64,000 nt of DNA from Micavibrio sp. UBA5572 (GTDB taxonomy: Bacteria; Pseudomonadota; Alphaproteobacteria; Micavibrionales; Micavibrionaceae). The position numbers were made by a program, and so were the translations under genes. A model generated the notes under the pieces. That model searched no databases. It worked only from the letters and a program-made list of their open reading frames with translations, and was not told where the DNA came from. The stretch is taken from the NCBI GenBank assembly GCA_002425415.1, contig DIMG01000016.1:248001-312000 (forward strand). The letters are read 5' to 3'. Of the stretch, positions 8,476 through 18,193 are shown piece after piece. The first letter of the stretch is position 1; every line of letters begins with the position of its first letter.

Positions 8476-9000
8476 TTAGTTGTTGTATGATCGTTCTTTT
8501 GGCGTTCTTTCATGCACTTTTGTACGATATTTCTCGTAACCCAGTGTTTCCAGATAGGTGTCTCTGGCACGTTCTTCGGTTTTAAAGTTTACATATCTTG
8601 TGCGTTCCCAGCCCTTGAACGTCATGCAGCCTTCAAAGTCGTGAAAGTCATACATTTCAGTGCGCATGTAGCCATCACGTTCCGGTGTATCCCAGTTGGC
8701 CATGCGAGCTTTCGGTGTTTCGGGAATTACTTTGTTGGCATCAACATCCCATGTTTCGGCAGGGACGGCTTCTTTGATTGCTCCCATGCGTTCCATCTCA
8801 TTGATAATTGATGTACAGGTTGCAAGATCCTGAAACAGCATTTGCTGGGCTTTAGGGCCTTGTTGGTAAATTGAGTCGGTTGTACCGATTCTTTGCCAGT
8901 AACGGCCGTTTTCTTCAAATTCTTTGGTCATGTCTGTCCCGCAACCAGCCAATACCAGTGATGTCAGACAGGAAAACATGAGTAAATTTCTTTTTGCCAT
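8476..9000 (-). CDS. Predicted lipoprotein, unknown function
   Basis: 174 residues. The N-terminus MAKRNLLMFSCLTSLVLAGC ends in a good lipobox (LAGC, Cys20), so it should be lipidated and anchored at the inner or outer membrane. The mature part contains two further cysteines in TCTSI and GCMTFKGW, the latter resembling a 'GCM..KGW' motif of small proteobacterial lipoproteins with a likely disulfide. No enzyme motif. The gene is followed downstream by the REP-like hairpin and is convergent with the glycosyltransferase gene. Confidence 0.75.
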   Translation of the reverse strand: MAKRNLLMFSCLTSLVLAGCGTDMTKEFEENGRYWQRIGTTDSIYQQGPKAQQMLFQDLATCTSIINEMERMGAIKEAVPAETWDVDANKVIPETPKARMANWDTPERDGYMRTEMYDFHDFEGCMTFKGWERTRYVNFKTEERARDTYLETLGYEKYRTKVHERTPKERSYNN

Positions 9001-9081
9001 AGGAAGACCTTAACAAGTTTACGATTCAAGACGCATTAACGTAACAGGAGTTTTGATTTGACTCAATGCTGTTTTGCTTTG

Positions 9082-10869
9082 TTATTCCGATATTTCCGCT
9101 TCAGGGTGTGTTGACCACCAACTTTCCATTATATTTCCATATAACGATGGTGTTTCAGGGTGGGTGACAGGTGTCCAATAAGATACGTTGTCATGGTCGC
9201 TGTAAAAAAGCGGAATCGTATAATTTTCCCATGTCAGAATGCGATCCAGTGATCGTGTCAGACTAACCATTGTTTCGCGTGTCGGGGCGTTGGGTATTTT
9301 TGCAACCAGATCTTCGATGGCGGGGTTACAGATTCCGGCGTAATTGAAGCTGCCTTGCATTTTAGCGGCAGCGCAGCCCCAATATAAAGATTGTTCTGTT
9401 CCGGGGGACAAGGTGTTCTGCCAGAAATGCAGAGTCATATCATAGTCGTAGCTGGTGAGGCGATCTTGAAACGCTGCCGCGTCCAATGTGCGCGGGGTCA
9501 CGGTAATTCCAAGCCGTTCCAAAGATTTTTTGAGCGAGATTGCCAGCTTTTCATCTTCTGCCGAGCTGAGCAAAATTTCAAAGCTGAAGGGTTCGCCTGT
9601 TTGTTCATTGACGCGAAGGCCGTTGCGGATAACCCAGCCTGCTTTTTTTAATAAAGTATCTGCGTTGATTTGATTGGCGCGATTGGCCACCATAGAGCCG
9701 CTGGGGGGAGCTTGCCATGCTGTGCCAAAGACTTCGGAAGGAAGGTTGGCTTTATACAGGTTGAGAACCACCAATTCTTCGGGATCAGGGAGTTCGGTTG
9801 CAGCAAGTTCCGAGTTTGGAAAGTAGCTGGTGGTGACTTTGTATTGATCGTGAAAAATATTGCGGTTAATCCAGTCGTAATCAATCATTAATGACAAGGC
9901 GCGCCGCACTTTATCATTATCGAAAGGCGGGCGGCGGGTGTTGAAAATAAATCCCCATATCCGCTCAACACGTCCGTGTTTAATTTCTTCTTTTTTAATC
10001 ATGCCGGATGTGACTGAAGGCAGGTTATAGGCAGACATCCAATGTCCCGGGTCTGTGTCAACCCAGACATCCAGTTCGCCCGCTTTGAAGGATTCAAAGG
10101 CTGCGGTTTGATCTCTGAAATAATCAAAGGAAATTTTTCCGAAATTGTATTGGCCTTTATTAACCGGTAAATCCACGCCCCAGTAATTCGGATCACGTTC
10201 ATAGACTATTTTTCGTCCCGCCGATATTTCTGTAATGCGGTAAGGGCCTGACGTATTGGGAATTTCAAGCGTTGTTTTATTGAAGTCTTTGTCTTTCCAC
10301 CATGCCTTCGAGAGAACAGGCATCATCGAAAGAATCATAACCGTTTCGCGGTCATAGCCTTTGCCAAGGATGAAGGTGATTTTTTGCGGGTCTGTTTTTT
10401 TAACTGATTTTATTAATTTATAGACGTTACGCATATTTGGACGGCCTTTTTCTTTCAAGGTCTCGAAAGAAAATTGCACGTCATCGGTTGTGATGGGTGT
10501 GCCGTCTTGAAATCTTGCCGCTGGATTGAGGGTAAATGTAATGGATGAGCGGTCTTCGGGAATTTCAACCGATTCGGCAATCATCGGGTACATGGTAAAG
10601 GGTTCATCCCATGATCTTGCCATCAAGCGGTCATACGCCAAATTCAGGCCTTGCGCCGAATTTCCCTTGAGGGAGAACGGGTTAAGCGTGTCAAATGTTC
10701 CGAAAGCAGCGCGGCGAAAGACGCCACCTTTGAGAGCCTCTGGATTTGCGTAGTTAAAATGGGTAAAGTCCGAGGGCATTTGAGGTGTTCCCACCATTGC
10801 AAGGCCTTCGGCATTTGCCGGAGAGGACAAAAGAAGACAAACCAGAGAGATTTTAATTTTTTTTATCAT
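9082..10869 (-). CDS. ABC transporter solute-binding protein, peptide family 5 (YejA-like)
   Basis: 595 residues from ATG 10869, where a signal peptide begins (MIKKIKISLVCLLLSSPANA); a longer frame to 10905 would bury it. The mature protein carries the family-5 fold: LKGGVFRRAAFGTFDTLNPF, GLNLAYDRLM, YPMIAESVEI, and FTLNPAARFQDGTPITTDDVQFSFE, the hallmark region of oligopeptide/microcin-C binding proteins. It captures peptides or similar solutes in the periplasm and delivers them to an inner-membrane ABC permease. No permease or ATPase gene adjoins it here, so it is an orphan binding protein in this window. Its start codon overlaps the divergent gene at 10868. Confidence 0.9.
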   Translation of the reverse strand: MIKKIKISLVCLLLSSPANAEGLAMVGTPQMPSDFTHFNYANPEALKGGVFRRAAFGTFDTLNPFSLKGNSAQGLNLAYDRLMARSWDEPFTMYPMIAESVEIPEDRSSITFTLNPAARFQDGTPITTDDVQFSFETLKEKGRPNMRNVYKLIKSVKKTDPQKITFILGKGYDRETVMILSMMPVLSKAWWKDKDFNKTTLEIPNTSGPYRITEISAGRKIVYERDPNYWGVDLPVNKGQYNFGKISFDYFRDQTAAFESFKAGELDVWVDTDPGHWMSAYNLPSVTSGMIKKEEIKHGRVERIWGFIFNTRRPPFDNDKVRRALSLMIDYDWINRNIFHDQYKVTTSYFPNSELAATELPDPEELVVLNLYKANLPSEVFGTAWQAPPSGSMVANRANQINADTLLKKAGWVIRNGLRVNEQTGEPFSFEILLSSAEDEKLAISLKKSLERLGITVTPRTLDAAAFQDRLTSYDYDMTLHFWQNTLSPGTEQSLYWGCAAAKMQGSFNYAGICNPAIEDLVAKIPNAPTRETMVSLTRSLDRILTWENYTIPLFYSDHDNVSYWTPVTHPETPSLYGNIMESWWSTHPEAEISE

Positions 10870-11410
10870 GGATAAGACCCTAGCAGACGAACCCCAGACA
10901 TCCAAGCCACATTTGAAAACAAAATTGAGGGTTATTCAGGGGAATTTTATGGAAGATCATGATGTTGCCGCGCTTGCCTTTTTTCTGCTTGAGGATATGT
11001 CGTGGGGAGGCGTATTGAATCAAGCCATTTTGAATCGGTTTGGGGTGGGGTTGGATGATTATATCCTCAATCATGTGATTAAGCCTCGACGGGGCAGTGT
11101 CTTTGTTATTCCAGAGGAGATTTCCGCAGTTCCCCGATTGATTTTGGGAATTATTCCCAAATGGGACGGGGGAATGGATGATGAAGAGCGGAGCTTTAAA
11201 AAATGTTTGTGGGGAATGCTGGAAAAGGCTGATTCTGCCGGAGTTTCGTCAATTGCTTTTCCTGCGCTGGGGTTGAGGAATAAGGATTATCCTTTTCGTA
11301 AAGCAGCACGCTTGGCTATGGGGGTTTTTTCGTCTTATCCATACCAAAATTTGCGCGAAGTGGTGATTGTTTGCAAGTCATCTGAAATTTTTGATGCCTA
11401 TGATCAATAG
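10868..11410 (+). CDS. Macro-domain-like protein
   Basis: 180 residues. The core resembles a macro (ADP-ribose-binding) domain: first strand LRVIQGNF, a Gly-rich loop SWGGVLNQAILNRFG, and the conserved C-terminal phosphate loop GVSSIAFPALGLRNKDYPF followed by an AARLAM helix. The usual Asn-Ala-Ala-Asn segment before the Gly loop is replaced by AFFLLEDM, so ADP-ribose hydrolysis is doubtful; binding may remain. The start at 10868 overlaps the divergent solute-binding gene start (CATG), leaving no room for a ribosome site outside that gene's coding region; the real start may be further in. Confidence 0.65.
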   Translation: MDKTLADEPQTSKPHLKTKLRVIQGNFMEDHDVAALAFFLLEDMSWGGVLNQAILNRFGVGLDDYILNHVIKPRRGSVFVIPEEISAVPRLILGIIPKWDGGMDDEERSFKKCLWGMLEKADSAGVSSIAFPALGLRNKDYPFRKAARLAMGVFSSYPYQNLREVVIVCKSSEIFDAYDQ

Positions 11411-11416
11411 AATGAG

Positions 11417-11437
11417 TTATCCACAGATGGTGGATAA
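11417..11437. promoter_or_regulatory. Inverted pair of DnaA-box-like sites
   Basis: TTATCCACA (11417-11425) matches the consensus DnaA box exactly, and GGTGGATAA (11429-11437) is the reverse complement of TTATCCACC. Together they make an 8-bp inverted repeat with a 5-base spacer, about 95 bases upstream of the gene at 11531. DnaA control is inference; it could also be a hairpin at the end of the macro-domain transcript. Confidence 0.5.
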
Positions 11438-11530
11438 AAGCCTCGTTTTGACCTCGTTGTTAAGGAGTCGTTAAGCCGAATCCCAAAAGATGAACCTATA
11501 CGGATCATCGATAAAAACAGGAGGTTTTTT

Positions 11531-11977
11531 ATGGCTCTTACAGATAATAAAAATCATAAGATCAATCTGCTGACCTTGCCTTTGCCGCCTGAAGATCCTT
11601 GCGGGTTACAACGCATGGAAATGGATGTGTACGCGCGGTTTATGCGTCATGTGCGCACTGTTCCTTGCAGTCGTCCTGAAATTCAGGTTCTTGCCGCTAT
11701 CCAGTTTGTTGCCGATATGATGAACTTGGAAGATGCTGATGTCACCAGAATTTTGGTTGATCTTGGACTTCGTGCTCCTCGATTGGCATTTCCTGAAGCT
11801 TACCTTGAATTTGCCGATATGGCCTTAATGCGGGAAGTCCATCAAATCGGAATGGCCTCTGTCTCTTTACATGCTTTGAAAGCGCATTGGGATGAGATTG
11901 GCGAAGACAGGTTTGTTGCTTTTCGTCGATACTATCCGACTCTAACCGAAGGATTATTGACTTCAGTAACAGGATGA
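11531..11977 (+). CDS. Conserved-looking protein of unknown function
   Basis: 148 residues with a strong ribosome site (AGGAGG six bases before the ATG). No signal peptide or membrane segment; probably a soluble, mainly helical cytoplasmic protein (VLAAIQFVADMMNLEDADVTRILVDLGLR). No motif is recognised. It is a single gene facing the PBP1A gene, with 13 bases between stops. The upstream region holds paired DnaA-box-like sites, so cell-cycle-linked expression is possible but unproven. Confidence 0.75.
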   Translation: MALTDNKNHKINLLTLPLPPEDPCGLQRMEMDVYARFMRHVRTVPCSRPEIQVLAAIQFVADMMNLEDADVTRILVDLGLRAPRLAFPEAYLEFADMALMREVHQIGMASVSLHALKAHWDEIGEDRFVAFRRYYPTLTEGLLTSVTG

Positions 11978-11990
11978 TGAGGTTGGTTTA

Positions 11991-14024
11991 TTAGTCGTTA
12001 AATCGACCGTAGCCAACATTGTCACCTGGACGATCTGGTTTAAAAGTGGGAGCTGTATGGAATGTATTTTTTTTCCTGATTTCTCCGTTGTTGTTTTCGC
12101 CGATTAAATCGGGAAAAGGCGTGGACATCAGGTTGTTGAGCAGGTCTGCAAAGTCGGATGAGCCGCTGCTGTCTTTTATCAATTTATATTTTGACGGGCT
12201 GGGGTCTGATTTTGCGGCTGTTATAATTTCACGCCATGCGCGAGCAGGGAGGCTGCCCCCTGTAATTTTTTTCATGGGAGAATTATCGTCATTTCCAAAC
12301 CAGACAACGGCAATGAAATCTTGTGAAAACCCATCAAACCATGCGTCGCGGTGGTCTTGGGTTGTTCCGGTTTTTCCTGCGGCAAAGAAAGAAGATTTTG
12401 CTCCTTGTCCTGTTCCGTTTTGGACAACGCTAATCATCATGTTGACTAGTGTTTGAATGTCCCGCCCACGGAAAACGCGCGGTGACGATTCCGGTTTTTG
12501 TTCGAATAAAAGAGTGCCTGTTTCTTTTTCTGAAATTTGGGTAATGCCGAATGGTTTGATCGCGTAGCCTCCGCTCGAAATTGTGGCGTAGGCTCCGGCC
12601 ATTTCTATCATCGGGACTTCGGAGCTTCCTAACGCCAAAGACAAGTTTGGTTCAAGGTCAGCCGTTATGCCCATGCGTCTTGCAACGTTGATAACACTAT
12701 CTATGCCAACGGCTTTGGCCAATTTGATTGCAACGGTGTTGAGAGAGAGAGTTAGAGCATCAATCATGCGGACTTCGCCATAGTATTTGTTGCCGAAATT
12801 TGTCGGGCGGTAGCGGCCTTCGGTGATTGGTGAATCTTCGATGATTGTGTCTTCGGTGGCTCCTTTTTCAATGGCAGACAAATACACAAAAGGTTTGAAC
12901 GATGATCCGGGTTGTCTTAGTCCTTGGGTGGCGCGATTGAACTGGCTTTCGTTATAATTGATGCCGCCGACAATAGCGACAATGCTTCCATCGGGGCGCA
13001 AGACAATCGAGGCAGCTTGAGAGACTTTTAATGCGTCTTTATTGTCAGTCACGTATTTTTGCAGTGTTCGCGCGGTTGATTGTTGAATTTGCGGATCCAT
13101 TGTGGTTGTTACAATAATGTCTTTTGTGGGTGTTCCGATTATATCTTCTAGGCTATCGACAACCCAATCGGAAAAATAGCGGGAGGCTTGATCTTCGATA
13201 GTGTCGCCGGTGCGGTGTATTTTTTTGGCACTGGCGGTTTTGAGTTGGTCTTCGGTGATGTAGCCTGCATCTTCCATGACTTTCAGGACAGTCAAAGCAC
13301 GTTCTTCTGCGGCTTTTGGATTTGAGAGCGGAGAGTATTTTGATGGGGCTTTCAACAAGCCAGCGATGACGGCGGCTTCCTGAAGGTTTAGGTCATGGGC
13401 ATCTTTGTTGAAATAAACTTTGGCGGCGGCTTTGACGCCGTAAGTGCCTGCACCCAGATAAACACGGTTCATATAGGCCGCCAGAATTTCCTGTTTGGTC
13501 AGTTCGTGTTCCAGCCAAACCGCCAGCATGGCTTCTTGAATTTTTCGCTTATAGGTTTTTTCTTGCGATAAAAAAAGATTTTTGGCCAATTGTTGAGTGA
13601 TTGTTGATCCGCCTTGATGGCGGCCTTTATTGGTCAGATTGATAAAAACCGCACGAGCCAAGCCAATCGGGTCAAGGCCGTAATGGTAATAAAAACGGCG
13701 GTCTTCTGTTGCCAGAATAGCATTGGTTACGTTTTTAGGCAGGTCGGTAGCCGAGATATTGCCTTCTTTGATGTCGCCATAACGGGCAATAAGGCTGCCG
13801 TCATTAGCAAGGACAGTAATGGAAATTTTTCGTTCAAAGCGTGGATTGTCAATCAGGTCGGGTAAATCTTTGGCAAACCACGCCATTGTGAATCCCAAAA
13901 TCAAAACGCACCACAAACCCAATACAAATGCCCACTTAATCAGGCGGCGCAGAATGGATTTACTCTGCGGCGCGGATGATCTTGCGCGTGATCTGTTGTG
14001 GCGTGGTTTTTTGTTTCGTCCCAT
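11991..14024 (-). CDS. mrcA: Penicillin-binding protein 1A (bifunctional peptidoglycan synthase)
   Basis: 677 residues. One transmembrane helix (about 30-50) follows a basic N-terminus. Glycosyltransferase family 51 domain, residues about 65-240: catalytic Glu107 in ATEDRRF, the QGGSTITQQL motif and Glu164. Transpeptidase domain, about 330-620: SSFK with active Ser374, SLN at 427-429 and KTGTT at 551-555. It polymerises glycan strands and cross-links them on the periplasmic side. Somewhat shorter than E. coli PBP1a (about 850), typical of alphaproteobacterial forms without the extra OB domain. It ends 13 bases from the convergent gene at 11531. Confidence 0.95.
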   Translation of the reverse strand: MGRNKKPRHNRSRARSSAPQSKSILRRLIKWAFVLGLWCVLILGFTMAWFAKDLPDLIDNPRFERKISITVLANDGSLIARYGDIKEGNISATDLPKNVTNAILATEDRRFYYHYGLDPIGLARAVFINLTNKGRHQGGSTITQQLAKNLFLSQEKTYKRKIQEAMLAVWLEHELTKQEILAAYMNRVYLGAGTYGVKAAAKVYFNKDAHDLNLQEAAVIAGLLKAPSKYSPLSNPKAAEERALTVLKVMEDAGYITEDQLKTASAKKIHRTGDTIEDQASRYFSDWVVDSLEDIIGTPTKDIIVTTTMDPQIQQSTARTLQKYVTDNKDALKVSQAASIVLRPDGSIVAIVGGINYNESQFNRATQGLRQPGSSFKPFVYLSAIEKGATEDTIIEDSPITEGRYRPTNFGNKYYGEVRMIDALTLSLNTVAIKLAKAVGIDSVINVARRMGITADLEPNLSLALGSSEVPMIEMAGAYATISSGGYAIKPFGITQISEKETGTLLFEQKPESSPRVFRGRDIQTLVNMMISVVQNGTGQGAKSSFFAAGKTGTTQDHRDAWFDGFSQDFIAVVWFGNDDNSPMKKITGGSLPARAWREIITAAKSDPSPSKYKLIKDSSGSSDFADLLNNLMSTPFPDLIGENNNGEIRKKNTFHTAPTFKPDRPGDNVGYGRFND

Positions 14025-14040
14025 TTATTTTTTGTCCGTA

Positions 14041-15477
14041 TTAAATCAAGAAAATTGAAGCTAAGCCCAAAAAGGCGAAGAAGCCGATGACATCGGTCAT
14101 GGTGGTCAGAAAGACTGATGATGCAACGGCCGGATCAATGTTAAATTTATTCAAAATCACGGGAATACTTGCACCAAAAAATCCCGCGACAATTAAATTG
14201 ATAATCATGGCGGCGGCAATGACCGCGCCTATTCCTGTGTCTTGAAACCAAAGACCGGCAATCAGTCCGATGAGAGCTGCAAATAAAACTCCGTTAATAA
14301 TTCCTACGGCAGTTTCTTTGCCGATAACCCGCCATGCATTTGTTCCAGACAGTTCGTTGGTTGCAATCCCGCGCACTGCAACGGTCATGGCTTGTGTTCC
14401 CGCATTTCCGCCCATACCCGCTACGATAGGCATGAGAACGGCTAAAGCTACAATTTTTTCTATGGTGGCATCAAAAAGCGAGATAACCGAAGCTGCCAGA
14501 AACGCTGTGAGCAAATTTATCAGAAGCCAGCGCGAACGTGAGGAGGCTGTCGAAATGATATTGCGGTACAAGTCATCTTCTTTAACCCCTGCGAGTTTCA
14601 GCAAGTCTTCTTCGGCTTCTTCATCGATAACATAAATAACATCATCGTATGTGATAATCCCGATCAGTCTGCCACTGTCATCCACCACAGGAGCAGAAAC
14701 AAGATTTTCATTCCGGAAGATGATGGCGACTTCTTCCTGATCCATCGAAGAGGGGATTAAGTGGACTTCTTCCAACGTCAGGTCGTCAATTTTGACCGAA
14801 CGTTGGGATCTCACCAGTCTGTTTAATGGAATTTCTCCAACCACATGATGCGATGGGTCAATCACGATCAAGTCATAAAAATCATCGGGCAGGGTGTCTC
14901 GTGCGGCGCGCAGGTAGTCAATGGTTTTGCCCACTGTCCAGAATTGTGGAACGGCCACAAATTCCCGTTGCATCAGACGGCCTGCCGAATCTTCGGGAAA
15001 GCTTAGGCCTTCTTCAAGGGCAATCCTGATTTTGGCCGAGAGTTTGCGCATGATCTCTTGTTGCAATTCAGGATCGAGAGGTGCCACGATGTCCAGCGCG
15101 TCATCACTATCAAGGTCAGAAAGAATTTTAGCAACTTGTTCGGCACTCATGTCTTCAAGAACATGTGTCCTTACGTCCTCTTGAAGAATGGAAATAACAT
15201 CGGCATCGAAGTATGGCGCAAAGCCAAGCATTAATGATTTTCTGGTTTCTCTGTTCGCCTTTTCAAGTAATTCGGCCTTGTCACTGGAGCTGAGGTTTTC
15301 AAGGAAATTATTAACCTGTTCCGTGTTCTCGTTGACCAATGCATCGTAAATCTCGCGAATGGATTCATCGCGCAGCCCCAAAAAGTCACTGACCTGCACT
15401 TCTTCCGGTGGCAAAAGAAGGGATTCTTTTGTTTCGGTCAATGTGTTGTGCAAATCGGCAGGAATGCGTTCGCTCAT
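14041..15477 (-). CDS. mgtE: Magnesium transporter MgtE
   Basis: 478 residues with the MgtE order: acidic superhelical N domain (about 40-150, ALDIVAPLDPELQQEIMRKL), two CBS domains (about 155-275, containing LVSAPVVDDSGRLIGIITYDDV), a connecting helix, then five membrane segments (about 305-478) with the pore signature PIVAGMGGNAGTQAMTVAVR. It forms a dimeric Mg2+ channel gated by cytoplasmic Mg2+ through the N and CBS domains. The gene lies 16 bases upstream of the PBP1A gene on the same strand. No Mg2+ riboswitch is evident in the 186-base leader. Confidence 0.95.
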   Translation of the reverse strand: MSERIPADLHNTLTETKESLLLPPEEVQVSDFLGLRDESIREIYDALVNENTEQVNNFLENLSSSDKAELLEKANRETRKSLMLGFAPYFDADVISILQEDVRTHVLEDMSAEQVAKILSDLDSDDALDIVAPLDPELQQEIMRKLSAKIRIALEEGLSFPEDSAGRLMQREFVAVPQFWTVGKTIDYLRAARDTLPDDFYDLIVIDPSHHVVGEIPLNRLVRSQRSVKIDDLTLEEVHLIPSSMDQEEVAIIFRNENLVSAPVVDDSGRLIGIITYDDVIYVIDEEAEEDLLKLAGVKEDDLYRNIISTASSRSRWLLINLLTAFLAASVISLFDATIEKIVALAVLMPIVAGMGGNAGTQAMTVAVRGIATNELSGTNAWRVIGKETAVGIINGVLFAALIGLIAGLWFQDTGIGAVIAAAMIINLIVAGFFGASIPVILNKFNIDPAVASSVFLTTMTDVIGFFAFLGLASIFLI

Positions 15478-15663
15478 CTTGGATACCTTGAGTGATGGAG
15501 GTTTTTGCTACGCCTTCATAGTTCAGATTTGCTTAAATCTCAAGGGTAGCAGCGGTTTATATTCCAAAAACAGGGATTTTCTGTTTTCATAATTTTATTT
15601 AACCAAGATTGAGGGTGATCCTCCCCTCGTGTTCAGGAGGGAAGGGGCGGGTGGTTTTTTTTG

Positions 15664-17967
15664 CTATGCTCTCAATAGGGCTGCGTTGTCATCTTCTGCA
15701 AAGATTTGTGCCCCAACCGTTGAGACTGCCGTAATATTCACGATGGCGCGGGCTGTCGCGGCATTTGTCAGGATGTGCGCTGTGTGTGCTGCTCCCAATA
15801 AAATGGGTCCGATAGGAATACAGTCTGCCAGAATTTTGACCGCGTTATAGGTGATATTTGCTGCGTCAACAGTCGGCATAATCAATAAATTGGCCGTGCC
15901 TTTGAGTGTCGAGTTGGGCATAATTTGTTGGCGAATTTCTTCGGAAAGAGCACAGTCCGCGTGCATCTCACCATCAATTTCCAAATCAGGGGCACGCATC
16001 TTTATGTCGTAATAGGCATCACGCATTTTAAAGGCGCTGTCGTGACGGTGTGATCCGAAATTGGAATGGGAAATCAGTGCGACTTTCGGAATGATTCCAA
16101 AACGGCGAATTTCTTCGGTGGCCAGCATGGTCATTTCAGAAATTTGTGCGACGCTCGGATCCGGATTGATATGGGTGTCGCAAATGAAGAGTGGGCCGCG
16201 TGTTGGATGAAGCAGACCGATCATGGCTGCTGCGGTTTCAACGCCCGGGCGTAACCCTATAACATCAACAATTGTTTTCAAATGTTCGCGGTATGGAGCA
16301 ACTGTTCCACAGATCATGCCGTCGGCTTCGCCTTTGTTTACCAGTAATGCGCCGATGACAGTGGTGTTGGTTCGTACCATGTTGCGAGCGTGGGAAGGAG
16401 ATACTCCATTGCGTTCCATGATGGCGTGATAGGTCGTCCAATAGTCATGATAACGTTCATCATGTTCGGGATCAACCAAGTCAAAATCCTGATCGAGTTT
16501 CATACGGAGGTGTAATTTTTCAATGCGGCTTTCGATGACTGCACGACGGCCAACCAGAACTGGACGAGCAAGTTGTTCGTCCACCACCGTTTGAACGGCG
16601 CGCAATACGCGTTCTTCTTCCCCTTCGCAATATGCGATTTTTTTCGGGTTGGCGCGCGCTTTAGAAAAGACAGGACGCATGATCGAGTCGGATTGATAAA
16701 AGAATTGGGTCAGTTTGTTTTTATAGGCTTCCCAGTCTTCGATCGGGCGGGTGGCGACACCCGTTTCCATCGCTGTTTTGGCAACCGCCATTGGCAGTTC
16801 GACAATCAGGCGCGGGTCAAAGGGTTTTGGGATCATGTATTTGGGGCCGAATTCGAGAGATTCATCAGAGTAAATCGCTGCGACTTCTGCGGTGGCTTCT
16901 TTCCGTGCCAGTGCTGCAATTGCACGCACACAGGCCATTTTCATTTCTTCGTTGATAGCTGTTGCGCCAACATCGAGAGCTCCACGGAAAATATAAGGGA
17001 AGCATAAAACGTTATTCACCTGATTGGGAAAGTCGGAGCGACCTGTGCAGATGATGGCATTTGGTTTTGCTTCCAAGGCTTCGTCAGGCATAATTTCCGG
17101 TGTCGGATTTGCCAAGGCCATAATCAGCGGGGCATCCGCCATGTCGGCAACCATTTCTTTTTTTAAGGCTCCGGCAGCAGAAAGACCCAAGAAAATATTC
17201 GCGCCCTTGATGGCATCTGACAAAGTGCGATCAGATGTTTCGTTGGCAAATTTTTCTTTTTCGGGGTCCATGCCTTCGTTGCGGCCTTTATAGACCACAC
17301 CGGTGCGGTCGCATACGGTGATATTTTCTTTGGGCATACCAAGATTGGTTAGCAATGTTAAACACGCAATGGCGGCTGCACCTGCGCCGGATGCAACCAG
17401 CTTGACTTCGTCGATCTTCCGACCTGTGATTTCAAGCCAGTTCAGGATTGCTGCGCCCGAGATAATTGCTGTTCCGTGTTGGTCGTCGTGGAATACCGGA
17501 ATTTTCATGCGTTCACGAAGCGTGCGCTCGACTTCGAAACATTCCGGAGATTTGATGTCTTCCAGATTGATTCCGCCAAAAGAGGGTTCAAGAGAGGCGA
17601 TGATTTCAATCAATTTTTTTGGATCGGTTTCATCAATTTCAATGTCTATCGAGTCAATGTTTGCAAATTTCTTGAAAAGAACCGACTTGCCTTCCATGAC
17701 CGGTTTGGAGGCCAATGCGCCAATCGCGCCCAGTCCCAGAACTGCCGTTCCGTTTGTGATAACGGCGACTATGTTGCCACGAGAGGTATAATCGAGTGCG
17801 GTTAACGGGTCTTTTTCGATTTCTTCACAGGCTGCTGCAACACCAGGAGAGTAGGCTAATGACAAATCCCGTTGGGTTGTCATTTGTTTGGTCGGCACAA
17901 TGGATATTTTCCCAGGGCGAGGGTGGCGGTGGTACTCAAGAGCGGCGTCGCGTAAAGTATCTTTCAC
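15664..17967 (-). CDS. maeB: NADP-dependent malic enzyme (malic/PTA two-domain form)
   Basis: 767 residues, the length of MaeB. N-terminal malic domain (1 to about 430) with the conserved LAYSPGVAAACEEI, the metal/catalytic FHDDQHGTA region and a Rossmann motif VASGAGAAAIAC. C-terminal phosphotransacetylase-like domain (about 440-767), which in this family is regulatory (acetyl-CoA response) and not catalytic. It oxidatively decarboxylates malate to pyruvate with NADP+ in the cytoplasm; with ppdK this gives a route from malate to phosphoenolpyruvate. Monocistronic by position. Confidence 0.96.
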   Translation of the reverse strand: MKDTLRDAALEYHRHPRPGKISIVPTKQMTTQRDLSLAYSPGVAAACEEIEKDPLTALDYTSRGNIVAVITNGTAVLGLGAIGALASKPVMEGKSVLFKKFANIDSIDIEIDETDPKKLIEIIASLEPSFGGINLEDIKSPECFEVERTLRERMKIPVFHDDQHGTAIISGAAILNWLEITGRKIDEVKLVASGAGAAAIACLTLLTNLGMPKENITVCDRTGVVYKGRNEGMDPEKEKFANETSDRTLSDAIKGANIFLGLSAAGALKKEMVADMADAPLIMALANPTPEIMPDEALEAKPNAIICTGRSDFPNQVNNVLCFPYIFRGALDVGATAINEEMKMACVRAIAALARKEATAEVAAIYSDESLEFGPKYMIPKPFDPRLIVELPMAVAKTAMETGVATRPIEDWEAYKNKLTQFFYQSDSIMRPVFSKARANPKKIAYCEGEEERVLRAVQTVVDEQLARPVLVGRRAVIESRIEKLHLRMKLDQDFDLVDPEHDERYHDYWTTYHAIMERNGVSPSHARNMVRTNTTVIGALLVNKGEADGMICGTVAPYREHLKTIVDVIGLRPGVETAAAMIGLLHPTRGPLFICDTHINPDPSVAQISEMTMLATEEIRRFGIIPKVALISHSNFGSHRHDSAFKMRDAYYDIKMRAPDLEIDGEMHADCALSEEIRQQIMPNSTLKGTANLLIMPTVDAANITYNAVKILADCIPIGPILLGAAHTAHILTNAATARAIVNITAVSTVGAQIFAEDDNAALLRA

Positions 17968-18193
17968 GGAGAGAGGTTCCTTAAAAAAATGAAAACTGTA
18001 AGTTTGTGTATGCGCAACTCACCAGAAAATCGAACTTTTTTCAAGGGGGGTGTATGATGTGGTGCAGCAAAACGATTTTTTTGTGGTTTTTTGGGGCGGG
18101 TTACACTTGCATTGTATTCAGGATGGCGGGATGATCGATGCTTATTTAAAATTATTATAGGGTTGTTTTGTTGTTTTTATCGAGGAGACGTTA

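Noticed and set aside
15478..15663. Magnesium riboswitch before mgtE
   Set aside because: No conserved M-box or ykoK-like blocks could be recognised in the 186-base leader.
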